Positions 9,601 through 26,279 of a stretch of 64,000 nucleotides of DNA are shown in pieces (the first letter of the stretch is position 1; every line of letters begins with the position of its first letter). The stretch is taken from contig OZ005699.1 in the NCBI GenBank assembly GCA_963930775.1, positions 7,647,501 to 7,711,500 of the forward strand. The letters run 5' to 3'. The notes beneath the pieces were generated by a model. The model had not been told where the DNA came from, did not search any database, and saw nothing but the letters and a program-made list of their open reading frames with translations. Source of the stretch: Cliona cf. orientalis (taxonomy: Eukaryota; Porifera; Demospongiae; Clionaida; Clionaidae). Made by a program: the position numbers and the translations under genes.

Positions 9601-10581
9601 ATCCAGTTCCCTCACCTGCTGTTGAAATTTCTCAATACCTGTATCTTTACTAATTCTCTTGTGAGCACTCTCGTACTTAACTGTTCCTTTCAGATCTCCT
9701 ATTCTTTCACAGAGCTGAGCAGCTGAGGGGCGGTCAGTGTCCCTATCATGTAGACAATCGAGAGCAATTGGTAAGAGAGAATCACTTGGATCAATGCGGT
9801 GGATATCATTTTGCCGCCGTTGTATTTCTGGTATTGCTATAGAAATTTCTGGACCTTGTGGATTTTTCACTTTTAGTAGTCGATCTCCTGGTTTGGGAAA
9901 CTTTTGTGTCAATATCTGGACTACAATGACACCAAATGAGAAGCAGTCTATCTTGTCTGTGTACCGTGGGTTGACTTGAATAGCTTCTGGAGGCATGTAG
10001 ACAACTGTACCTGGAGGCATAGGGAAGATCGAGTGAAGTGGATCACCCAACCTTGTTATTTCAAAATCTGTCACTTTTGCTCTGGTGCCAATAAGCAACA
10101 CATTGTTGCTGGATAGATTTTTGTGGATGATGTTGTTGGCATGGAGAAATGACAGTGCTCGCGTTATATCGTGGCAGATATTGACTTGGATGTGGTAGGG
10201 GATCGGCAGTGGAGAGCTTTCCAGAAAGTGGGTCAGGCTATCATCCATCAGCTCCATCAATAGAACTGGCAGTGCAGTGTCGGGATCACGGTATATCCCC
10301 AAGTATTGGATTATATTTGGATGTTGTATAGCATTCAAAAACTCACATTCTCTTTCAAATCTCCTCATTGGTAGCCTATGCTGCTTGCCAGGTTGTGATT
10401 TATGTAGTCCAGTTGGATCAAATAGAGTTGGGTGGATGATTTTAGCAGCACAGAGAAGGCCATCACACTTTGCTTTGCATACAGTTCCAAATGCTCCAAT
10501 GCCAATGATTTGATCTTTATGAAGAGTGATAGTTTTGAAGGCAACTTTACTGGTGTGGTGTTCTGTAGCCATTTCAACCAT
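6688..10581 (-). CDS. Pseudokinase / coiled-coil / ZU5 / UPA / Death-domain protein (5 exons)
   Basis: Exons 10581-8979, 8549-8008, 7793-7641, 7408-7174, 6962-6688; junction phases 1,0,0,1 all agree and give ~935 aa. The first exon frame runs on to a stop at 8959, but a strong donor (ATAG|GTAAGA) precedes it and joins in phase to the cag acceptor before the ZU5 exon. Residues ~20-300 are a kinase fold: glycine loop GIGAFG (27-32), Lys47, HKNL in place of HRDL (Asn155 for the catalytic Asp), metal-binding Asn160 kept, DFE in place of DFG (172-174). Probably catalytically weak or dead. Residues ~320-530 are coiled coil with a tandem 28-aa repeat. ZU5 is ~545-650 (FGLKLHIPKGCLPE), UPA ~660-800, Death ~855-930 (EPTWRSLVQALTTVGQGGIA). 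ZU5-UPA-Death is the arrangement of PIDD, UNC5 and ankyrins; the kinase head recalls RIP kinases. The ATG at 10572 is an alternative start. Confidence 0.75.
7466..7487. repeat. Homopolymer run of 22 G
   Basis: Lies in the intron between the UPA-region exons (7640-7409) of the pseudokinase gene. Length may be unreliable in an assembly. Confidence 0.9.
9450..9620 (-). repeat. Tandem 84-bp coding repeat in the coiled coil
   Basis: The word starting gtaattcttgatccctg recurs at ~9456 and ~9540, exactly 84 bp apart. It encodes a 28-residue unit (VRELDQHRQRVSELEYLLKD and so on) twice, with a partial third (LVRELHQ). Near-identical DNA indicates a recent in-frame duplication that keeps the heptad pattern. 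Confidence 0.85.
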
Positions 10582-11310
10582 AATAGTGTAGCTCTATCTA
10601 TAGTCAGTGGCCTATCTGATCTTCACTCTATGTCACGTGTATGTCACCTGTCTTATCAAGAGTGTATTAGGGTCAGAGGAGGTTGGTCACGGTTTCTAAT
10701 TAGAGAGCATTTGCCATAGGCTGCAATATACGCCCACGCAACCCAGGTCAACCCGCTGAGTCAGCAAAAACAATACATTGCCTATGATGCGCGATAATAA
10801 AATGCACATTCCACGAAAATCGTGACCAACCTCCTCTGTATTAGGGTAGAGTACGTAGCTCCTGTATGTTAGTATTGCGCTTATGCAGTGTGATGGTGGC
10901 GTCACAACACGTAGTAGATACCAGACAAATGCTGTATTGTGAAAACTGTGTGGCCACAAGCCTATGAATAATACTGTAGGGTAGTCCCTTGGTGGGGTAG
11001 CTCTACATGTAGTCAGACACTCTGCAGCACACCTGCAACCACATAGCCACGTGTATGATCACTGTGTAAACGAAGTGTGGATTCTGCATAGTTATGGTTG
11101 GTTAGGCTGGCACATGTAGGATGACGCCACCACATCGCAGTGTAGAGCTTGCTCGCCCACGCAGTTACGTACTCTTCCTAATACACTCTTGGTCTTATCT
11201 GCAATGGTATGTTAGCTGACCACAAAAATTCACAGTGACAACGGTGCATTGTGTTATTGCTGCAAGACTTAAAAAAACACTGTAAGAATTAGCCTTTTCC
11301 TGAACAGTTG
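10582..11310. other. Non-coding stretch upstream of the pseudokinase gene
   Basis: Contains the presumed promoter of the minus-strand pseudokinase gene. The words gaggaggttggtcacg (10675-10690) and cgtgaccaacctcctct (10819-10835) are inverted around 10750, suggesting a small fold-back element. No ankyrin-coding exon is visible. Confidence 0.5.
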
Positions 11311-11318
11311 AACATGTA

Positions 11319-12040
11319 CAGTGCTCCAAGCAAAGAAAGCAAAACTTTTTAGATTGGGTCAAAATTCAAATTCTATGTTATTTGTTGTTTGTTCATTATT
11401 GAGGCCTGACACTAATAACATGTCCTTCTGAGATGACATCCCAGGTCAAATTTGACAAAATATGACACACCCACCCTAATTACCTGTCATTTTGTGTTAT
11501 GTAAATGTTTCCGATTTTCAAATTTTGATTTTTTTTGCCTATTTCGACTCATAACTTCTTTCATGCATAAAGATAGGAGTTCAGACTTGACATATATAAA
11601 CTTTGGGGACTTATCTAACATACCCTAAAGCGTGGACCCCTAAACCACAGAAATTTCTTTATATGGATCTAAAGCAAACAGCAACAAAATGGCTGCCAAA
11701 AATACACAATATTTGAATTTTCTGAGGAAGTACTGAGGAGATTTAGTTGAAACTTAATTGGAGGCTTCTACCTCAGTAGCCCTACATTGGTGCCACATAT
11801 GGTTGTGTATCTCACTGTGGTTCTCATGTATTTATCTAAAGCTTTTTTTGAAGGATCTCTTCACTGGTGAAGCCATAAAACCGTATTGACCTCAAATAGT
11901 TTGCTTATAATTTAATCATAGTTAGAGGACATATTGTTGAACCTGCATACCAAGTGTAGTGGGTTGAAAACTTAAGAGTGAAAAGTTATGCCCATATTGG
12001 TCAAAAATCAAAAGTTTTGCTCTCTTTCCTTGGAGCACTG
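11319..12040. mobile_element. hAT-like non-autonomous DNA transposon (722 bp)
   Basis: The ends are inverted repeats starting CAGTGCTCCAAG. Over 31 bp (11319-11349 against 12010-12040) I count two mismatches. They are flanked by near-identical 8-mers, aacatgta (11311-11318) and tacatgta (12041-12048), as expected of hAT target duplication. There is no transposase frame inside. Confidence 0.7.
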
Positions 12041-12369
12041 TACATGTAGCAGGTTCTGGTGTATGTTGATCACAAATAATACCATATAGCCAGAAATATT
12101 GGTGGAAATTAAATTCGGGGGTGGGATCCCAAATTACCATTTAAATTTGCAATTTGGTACAGGATCACCATATTATGTTAATTATGCAAGTAAGAAATAT
12201 TGCGTTGACGGATTTAATTTGGTAGCCATGAAGGCAATTATTAACCACCATATTTAATTTCCCACCAAATCTTTCAGCTATACAGTATAAACAATGTACA
12301 TGATATTCCTCGCTGGAATGTTCATAATTCATTTTAATGTTGATGGTGTACATACCCCCCCCCCCCCAG

Positions 12370-19142
<6,773 letters not shown>

Positions 19143-19818
19143 CAGTAACCTTAATTAACACTCTACAAAACTAGAACTATTTAGTATGCACATGCATTAG
19201 CGTGAATACTGTAGATTTGAGTGCTATGATAGTATTATTGTAGGCTGAGGTTTTGCTTTGAAAATTGGTGACAAAGATGTAACCCAAACCCTAGCTTATT
19301 AATTGTCCATGTGCTGTGCAAGTGATGGGTATTCATATACACATAATATAATATATTATAGTCATCGACTCTTACAAGGATGGGGGGGCACTTTTTAGCA
19401 ATGATTTATATATTATGATATATACTATGTATGGAATTGTATGAAATTTTAGTTGTCTTTACTCTAATGTTAGCCAAAAAAATTACTGTACAACAAAATT
19501 GAGATATAATAGCTGGAATGTCTGATTTTGATACATTTTGAGCTTCTGGACACAATATAAGGTCACACACTTTGTGCACAGTTGTCATAACCCCCTTCCA
19601 CTTTGAAAATCATATCTATGCCCTTTGGAATTTGCACAGCTTTTATAAATTCTAAAGCTATGCTTTCAGATCCTCAAGGATAAACATTTGTGCAACTCTA
19701 TATTAGTAACTATTGAAAGTAGAGATATACCTTGTATAACTATACAAAAATCCAATTTAACTCTTCCGAAAAGCTATAATCGATGATTCAGAATAAACTG
19801 TATAGCTATAGTTTAGTG
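19143..19818. other. Spacer between the ankyrin gene and the transporter array
   Basis: 3' UTR of the ankyrin gene and 5' region of the first transporter. AT-rich, no gene seen. A 7-G run lies at ~19383. Confidence 0.6.
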
Positions 19819-21417
19819 ATGGCAAGTTGGAAACAGCCCTTGCTCATGATCAGCAATAAAGAAGCTATTGTCGTAATAATATGGTGTGGTATTTATTCTC
19901 TCTGCTATGCAATATTACGTAGCTTACTTATGACGTTAAAGAAGTATGACACGCTTACTTCTATTCTATTGGCTATCGCCGCAATTATTTACACTTTGGT
20001 AGGAGTTACAGGTGAAGTTTTCATTGGAAGATACAGGCTAATAAACTTCAGTATGTGGATCCAATGGATAGCATTGATCATGTCTACTTTTGTCTATGCA
20101 TTAAAGTATGCACATGTATACAATCTTCCTCATCAATGGTTGGATAACCTGATTGTAGTAGTCCCGTTAGTGGCACAAGTGCTTGGGTTTTCAGCATTTC
20201 AAATCACTGCCGTTCAATTTGGAACTGATCTGCTTCTAGGAGTTCCCAGTGTGCAACTCACCGCATTCATATTTTGGTTTTTTTGTATGGAGCAAATACC
20301 CTGGATGATGCTACAGTGGGTACTCTATTTATTGTCTAGCTTTGTGACTGATTTCTCCCAAATACAACTGGGCTGTTGCTTATTTGGTACAGTTCTCCTG
20401 TCCTTGATCATTTGTGCAAAGAGTTGCTTTATAAGCAGTAAGCATTGGTTTGTACTAGGTGATTCACAAAGGGATGCAACTTGTATGTGCAGGAGTCAAT
20501 CTAGATCTACTGATAATAAACGCAATCCCTACTCTCTAGTTTATCATGTCGTCAAGTTTGCTCTCAAGCACAAAAATCCACTTCAGCGAAGTGCCTTGAC
20601 TTATTGGGAAGATAAAATACCAACCAGAATTGAACTGGGAAAGAGTAAGTATGGTGGACCCTTCACTTCTGAAGAGGTTGAGAATGTAAAGACATTTTTT
20701 CAACTGATTAAGGTACTCACTTCTTTGGCAGGTATTCTAGTTGCTTCGTTTTTGATGGACCTTAGTATACGTCACAGGTTTACATTTAAATTATTGTCAG
20801 GCAACTCTAAAGTGGTACTAACAAGGGGGTTAAGTGATGCTGTAATTCTGATTCTCTTAGTTTTCTATTATGCATTCCTTTTCCTTGCTTGTTGTCGCAA
20901 GTGTCTTCCAAGGATGTTGAAAAGAATATGGCTAGGAGCTCTAGCCACTACAGCCAGTTCTTTGAGCATTCTTTTGATAGGATCGATTGGACTAGAACAT
21001 CAGTCTGAGAGGGTACTCCCATGCTATTTCTTCTTTGACAATGTGGCATTAAGCCCATACATACTTTTGATTCCTAGCGTATTATTTACTGCTTCATACA
21101 CTGTTCTTATGATTTCTCTATTTGAATTCATTATCGCTCAGTCACCCCAGAGCATGAAGGGAACGCTAATTGGACTGTATTACTCCCTTCATTATGGACT
21201 AGCAGGGTTACTCATTCTAATTGAGTCCCATACACTTGAAAAGTACATCACTCATAACGGAGTATTCAGCTGTGCGACTGCTCATTATTTGTTACTAACC
21301 TTCATCGGCCTTTTAAGTTTGCTCATTTACACCATTGTTGCATGCAAGTACAAGCTCAGGGAGAGAGATGAAGTTATCAATGTGCATATCTTTGCAGAAG
21401 AGTACTATACAAAATGA
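19819..21417 (+). CDS. POT/SLC15-like multi-spanning transporter 1 (most diverged of six)
   Basis: Intronless, ~532 aa from MASWKQP (an in-frame ATG at 19783 adds 12 residues; the later start aligns with the paralogs). About 12 hydrophobic segments in two halves joined by a cytoplasmic stretch with family signature LQRSALTYWEDK and KYGGPFTSEEVENVKTFFQL. Near TM10 is EFIIAQSPQSMKG, close to the POT/PTR2 pattern. The tail is RERDEVINVHIFAEEYYTK, nearly invariant in the array. These features fit the major facilitator, proton-coupled oligopeptide family. The usual ExxER motif of TM1 is not conserved, so substrate and proton coupling are uncertain. First member of a six-gene plus-strand array. Confidence 0.7.
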   Translation: MASWKQPLLMISNKEAIVVIIWCGIYSLCYAILRSLLMTLKKYDTLTSILLAIAAIIYTLVGVTGEVFIGRYRLINFSMWIQWIALIMSTFVYALKYAHVYNLPHQWLDNLIVVVPLVAQVLGFSAFQITAVQFGTDLLLGVPSVQLTAFIFWFFCMEQIPWMMLQWVLYLLSSFVTDFSQIQLGCCLFGTVLLSLIICAKSCFISSKHWFVLGDSQRDATCMCRSQSRSTDNKRNPYSLVYHVVKFALKHKNPLQRSALTYWEDKIPTRIELGKSKYGGPFTSEEVENVKTFFQLIKVLTSLAGILVASFLMDLSIRHRFTFKLLSGNSKVVLTRGLSDAVILILLVFYYAFLFLACCRKCLPRMLKRIWLGALATTASSLSILLIGSIGLEHQSERVLPCYFFFDNVALSPYILLIPSVLFTASYTVLMISLFEFIIAQSPQSMKGTLIGLYYSLHYGLAGLLILIESHTLEKYITHNGVFSCATAHYLLLTFIGLLSLLIYTIVACKYKLRERDEVINVHIFAEEYYTK

Positions 21418-22252
21418 TGGAGTGTGTGAACTTTACTATACATGTACAATGTCGTACATTATCTAATGGAATTGCTATTTTAAACAATTTATTGACTATA
21501 GACTAAGTTTCTGCATGGCTTCTTTCTTGTTCAGTTTGGTGGGGCGTGACTGGGTATCAGGTGCATGGGCAGCTACTGTAAGGCAGCTCTTCGAGAAGGG
21601 GTTCATGGCGCAAATTAGCAATGTGACAGTAATAATTATAGCTTGCTCTGAACATTGAAGAGTAAATCAGGCAATTAATGCATGGGTCCCAAATTAGATC
21701 ATGCCTATTAACATGTCTATAATATTATACAGTTGCTGTTTACTTTCAGTATGAAGCATGTGACAGCAGCTACCTATTACAGAGTTGTGAAAGCTGTTCA
21801 TGAAGTTTTTTCGTACCACCACGTAGTTCACAGTCTGACAATCATGAGTAAACAATGGTCCTTTGAATGTAAATACAGCTACACTGTGAATCTGTTTACA
21901 TTTTTGTTTATCAGATGTCGGAATGATTCTGGTGTATCGATGCTTTGATCTATAGGCGAATTGGATAATATACAATGTCATATATTATAGCAATCGATTT
22001 ATTGTGACTCATAATCATGTATGAACAGTGTAGGCTACCACTTAGCTACTGATGGTGCATTTCTCTTGGGATTCGAACAATTCATAATAATAGTATGCAG
22101 GTTTTATAATGTATTAATTTAAATACCCCCCAAAATACTGATTGCCGTAGTGAAAACTAGCTACCTACGTGTACCAACGACTATAGCTACATAGCATAAT
22201 ACTATAAAGAAGTGAATATACTCCATCGTAGTGAAGAGTATAATAATAGGCC
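21418..22252. other. Intergenic, duplicated upstream of the A-type transporters
   Basis: 21690-22250 resembles 27290-27915: shared stretches include the gaagcatgtgacagcagctacc word, the gaacaattca...tatgcaggttttataatgta block and the ctccatcgtagtgaagagta word just before both A-type ATGs. This is the upstream part of a duplicated unit, likely including the promoter. Confidence 0.65.
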
Positions 22253-23818
22253 ATGGAGCGAGTAATGGATAAGTGTAGGTGGCATTGTCTCAGTAACAAA
22301 GAATCAGTTGCCATAATTGTGTGGTACGCCATCTATGCTCTTTGCTATGGAACGTCATTCTACACTATGCTCACAACAAATAAGGAAGTTCTCTTGATAG
22401 TATTCATTCCCACTATTATAATGTATTCCTTGCTGGGACTAATAGGTGAAATATTCGTTGGAAGACAACGACTAATCAACTTCAGCATTTGGGTTCAATG
22501 GATAGCAATGATCATGTCTTCTCTATTCAATGCATTAAAGTTTGCATATGATTTTCCCCAGTGGTTGGAAGTTTTCCTTGTAGCAGTCCCATCAAGTATC
22601 CAATTAATTGGGCTGTCAGCGTTTCAAGTCACGGCTGTTCAATTTGGAATCGATCAAATACAGGGTGCTCCTAGCAAGCATCTCACTGCATTCATTTTTT
22701 GGTATTTCTGCATGGAACTTGTACCCAACAGCATGCTTCATTTCACCACAACGGTGCTATCTAGTTATGTGCATATAATAGACGTAGAACTTGGTATCCG
22801 TTTGGGAAGCTGTCTATTTTGTGTAGTTCTCCTTTCTTTCATTCTTTGCGTGAAGAGTTGTTTTATGTCCAATTGGTTTATGGGTGATCCAGAGGGAGGT
22901 ACAGCATGTACGAATAAAGGAAATCGATCATATTATGAGCAAAATCCTTACTCTCTTGTTTATCATGTCATTAAATTTGCTCTTAAGCATAAATATCCAC
23001 TTCAGCGAAGTGCTTTAACGTACTGGGAGGACAAGCTGCCATCTAGAATTGACCTCGGCAAGAATAAATATGGAGGACCATTCACATCTGAGGAGGTTGA
23101 TAATGTGAAGATGTTGCTTCAGTTAATCACCGTGCTTATTTCTTTGTTGGGAATTTTCTTTGTTTCCTTTTCAGTCAATGTAGACATGTATCACCAAGTC
23201 ATTTCAGTTCCAAACAGTTCAGTCTTGGTAGATGGTTTATCAAGTGTACTGATGATTGGGGTCTATTTTCTACTTTTTCTACTCCTTTTTCTTCCCTGTT
23301 GTCACAAGAATCTACCAAAGATGCTGAAAAGGATATGGATTGGAGCAATAGTTACTGTGGCTAGTGCAGTGAGCATGCTTTTAATAGGTCCTGTTACAAC
23401 AGAACATACTGAAAATGACGAAATTTCATTATGTGAGGCAACTATGAATCCGTACCTATTATTGATTCCAACGATATTATGTACTGGTTCGTACATGTTT
23501 CTCACCATGTCTCTATTTGAATTCATCATTGCCCAGTCGCCTCAAACTATGAAAGGAATGCTGATTGGGCTTTATTACACATTTCGTTTTGGATTAGGGG
23601 GCTTGCTCGTTTTAGCCGACTACAATGTATTTAAAAGGTTCTACCCCACTCATAACAAGGTACTGAGTTGTCCAACTGCCCATTTCATTGAAGTCGTATT
23701 CATTGGCGTTCTAAGTTTGCTCGTGTACACCATTGTTGTATGCAAGTACAAACCCAGGGAGAGAGATGAAGTTGTCAATGTGCATATCTTTGCAGAAGAG
23801 TACTATACAAAAATTTAA
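22253..23818 (+). CDS. POT/SLC15-like transporter 2 (type A)
   Basis: 521-aa intronless frame starting MERVMDKCRWHCLSNKESV. Same layout as the other members: six hydrophobic segments, a central loop with LQRSALTYWEDKLPSRIDLG and KYGGPFTSEEVDNVKMLL, then six more with EFIIAQSPQTMKGMLIG. The tail is RERDEVVNVHIFAEEYYTKI. It is closest to the gene at 27920-29476; 23453-23773 is identical by eye to 29111-29431 (321 bp), while flanking coding DNA differs, pointing to gene conversion or very recent exchange. It should be a plasma-membrane or endomembrane solute carrier; substrate unknown. Confidence 0.72.
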   Translation: MERVMDKCRWHCLSNKESVAIIVWYAIYALCYGTSFYTMLTTNKEVLLIVFIPTIIMYSLLGLIGEIFVGRQRLINFSIWVQWIAMIMSSLFNALKFAYDFPQWLEVFLVAVPSSIQLIGLSAFQVTAVQFGIDQIQGAPSKHLTAFIFWYFCMELVPNSMLHFTTTVLSSYVHIIDVELGIRLGSCLFCVVLLSFILCVKSCFMSNWFMGDPEGGTACTNKGNRSYYEQNPYSLVYHVIKFALKHKYPLQRSALTYWEDKLPSRIDLGKNKYGGPFTSEEVDNVKMLLQLITVLISLLGIFFVSFSVNVDMYHQVISVPNSSVLVDGLSSVLMIGVYFLLFLLLFLPCCHKNLPKMLKRIWIGAIVTVASAVSMLLIGPVTTEHTENDEISLCEATMNPYLLLIPTILCTGSYMFLTMSLFEFIIAQSPQTMKGMLIGLYYTFRFGLGGLLVLADYNVFKRFYPTHNKVLSCPTAHFIEVVFIGVLSLLVYTIVVCKYKPRERDEVVNVHIFAEEYYTKI

Positions 23819-24728
23819 TAATGGAGTGTGTGAACTTTACTGCTGCAAGTATAGTGGAATTGTTACTTTTTAAAGTATCAATAATTATTGACTAAGTTTC
23901 TTTTTTTTCAGTATCTATCACTTAGCTTTCTAGTTCATTAATTTTGTTTATTTCTTTGCAGAAGAGTACTATGCAAAATGATCATGCATGGAGGAGTGTG
24001 TGATTTTTTAATTTCTGCAAGTGTAGACAAAGTGGAATTGCAACTTTTAAGGAACAATAGCTATAACTGACTAGTTTCTGTAAAGCCTTTTTTTTGCAGT
24101 ATCCATCACTAACTATAGTTGTTTATTTTAGCTTTGCGTGCTGTTATTATTATTATACCATGAAATTCACTTTCATTCTTTCTGTTTGTCTTCAAAAAAT
24201 ATCAGTCCCAAACCTACAGTCAGGCAACCATCCTATCTCATTGCCTGAACCAAATAGACCATGTGCAATACAGTATGGCAATTGTGATTTTTTATAGGAA
24301 GTAAAGCCGGTAGATCGCTTTAATTTCATCATGTGACTTTATATGGCTCTTGGTCTAATAATAGCAACAGTCTGAGACCGTTGCGATAGACCAGAATGGT
24401 AACAGGTATGCCATGCCTATAATACCATAATAGTTCTCATGAATAGCTACGTATACATGGATACAATTATAATCTATCTTTTGGGATTTGATGTGTACTC
24501 CTAGCATGACATTGTGAGTCCAGTGATTGAAAACAAGATCTATACTATGATAGTATTATAAACATTAGATTCTATGTTTTATACTATCGAGAAGTTAGTT
24601 TGAGCTTTAAGACTTCTTTCAACAACTGTTGGTGCTGTTTTACCTATAGCTTTAGTTATTACTAAGGATGAAATAAGTATATATATACGTATCTAAACTT
24701 TAAAGAGTTTAATTAAACTATCGGTATC
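23819..24728. other. Intergenic between transporters 2 and 3, with repeated segments
   Basis: 23930-24040 contains a second run of the 3' sequence (agaagagtactatgcaaaatgat...ggagtgtgtga), a partial tandem copy of the gene's own 3' end. 24190-24372 is found again near 29690-29780 (partly) and inverted at 32940-33100. 24430-24720 is shared with the upstream regions of the other type B genes. Confidence 0.6.
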
Positions 24729-26279
24729 ATGATGAGTTGGAGAAATAAATGTAGATGGTACTTGCTTAGCAACAAAGAATCTATCTTCATAATTGTATTG
24801 TATGCCATTTATGCTCTCTGTTATAAAACAGCGGTCCACGGCATTCTTATGATTAATAAGGTAACTATCTTTATGATTTTTGTTCCCACTATAGTGTTCT
24901 ATTGCATATTGGGATTAGCTGGTGAAGTGTTCATTGGAAGAAAAAAATTGATCAATTTCAGTCTATGGGTTCAATGGATAGCAATGATTTCATCCACTGT
25001 AGTCTCTGCAATGATGTATTCATCATATCATTTTTCCCAGTGGTTGGAAACTTTACTAATAGCAGTCCCATCAATGGTACAATTTCTTGGTCTTGCAGCA
25101 TTTCAAGTTACTGCCATTCAGTATGGAATTGATATAATCCAAGGAGCCCCCAGCAAGCATCTCAGTGCATTCATATATTGGTATTTCTGCATGGAAGTAT
25201 TGACTCCACCAGTGTTAGCCTGGGTCATATATTTGCTGTCTAAGTATGCTCTTGTGACAGATATTGCCATTCAATTAGGATGTTCTTTATTTTGTGCTTT
25301 TCTCCTATCATTCGTCCTTTGTGTAAAGAATTTGTTCATGTCTCACTGGTTAAAGGAGAATCCAGAGAATGATACATCTCTGTGTTGCCGAAGGCAATCA
25401 CACCACCTGGCCCAACGCAATCCTTGCTCACTCATTTATCATGTCCTCAAATTTGCATTTAAGCATAAGAATCCACTTCAGCGAAGTGCTTTTACATACT
25501 GGGAGGATAAGCTACCGTCTAGGATCGACTTAGGAAAGAACAAATATGGTGGACCCTTCACATCTGAGGAAGTAGAGAACGTGAAGACATTCCTTCAGCT
25601 GATTAAAATTCTGATGTCTTTATTGGGCATTTTTGTCGTTGCCCTTTCAATTGACATGGATGTGTATTATACTACATCCAATCCAGCCTCCATAAAAGTT
25701 CTACGCGATGCAGCAAATGTAGCTTTCCTCCTTTTGCTCTATATATTTCTTTTTCTCCCCTGTTGTCACAAATGCCTACCAAAGATGCTGAAAAGAATAT
25801 GGATAGGAGCACTATTCACTGCTGCTAGTGCCTTGAGTATGCTTTTGGTAGAATCCATTACATCAAGGCATAGTAAGATAATTGAACAGGTTCCATGTAT
25901 GGTGAGATTGAGTCCATATCTACTGTTGATTCCAAAGCTATTCTTTGACGGTTCATACACTGTTTTTACAGTTTCTTTCTTTGAGTTCATTATTGCTCAA
26001 TCACCTCAAACTATGAAGGGAATATTGATCGGATTGTTCTACACTCTCCGTTATGGATTAGTGGGACTGTACCTTTTAGCTGAGTACTATGCTTTTCACA
26101 AGTATCCTGCTCATGGTTATGTGTTAAACTGTGCGACTGCTCATTATTTGGAAATAACTCTCATAGGCCTTCTGAGTTTGCTCATTTTCACTATCATTGC
26201 ATGCAAATACAAGCTCAGGGAGAGAGATGAAGTCGTCAATGTGCATATCTTTGCCGAAGAGTATTATACAAAAACATAA
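24729..26279 (+). CDS. POT/SLC15-like transporter 3 (type B)
   Basis: 516-aa intronless frame starting MMSWRNKCRWYLLSNKES (a double Met; family alignment favours the first). About 12 membrane segments. Signatures are LQRSAFTYWEDKLPSRIDLG, KYGGPFTSEEVENVKTFL and EFIIAQSPQTMKG, with tail RERDEVVNVHIFAEEYYTKT. The central loop has a CCRRQ cluster (SLCCRRQSHH) shared with the other two B genes and not with A genes. Part of the duplicated A-B pair with the gene at 22253. Confidence 0.72.
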   Translation: MMSWRNKCRWYLLSNKESIFIIVLYAIYALCYKTAVHGILMINKVTIFMIFVPTIVFYCILGLAGEVFIGRKKLINFSLWVQWIAMISSTVVSAMMYSSYHFSQWLETLLIAVPSMVQFLGLAAFQVTAIQYGIDIIQGAPSKHLSAFIYWYFCMEVLTPPVLAWVIYLLSKYALVTDIAIQLGCSLFCAFLLSFVLCVKNLFMSHWLKENPENDTSLCCRRQSHHLAQRNPCSLIYHVLKFAFKHKNPLQRSAFTYWEDKLPSRIDLGKNKYGGPFTSEEVENVKTFLQLIKILMSLLGIFVVALSIDMDVYYTTSNPASIKVLRDAANVAFLLLLYIFLFLPCCHKCLPKMLKRIWIGALFTAASALSMLLVESITSRHSKIIEQVPCMVRLSPYLLLIPKLFFDGSYTVFTVSFFEFIIAQSPQTMKGILIGLFYTLRYGLVGLYLLAEYYAFHKYPAHGYVLNCATAHYLEITLIGLLSLLIFTIIACKYKLRERDEVVNVHIFAEEYYTKT

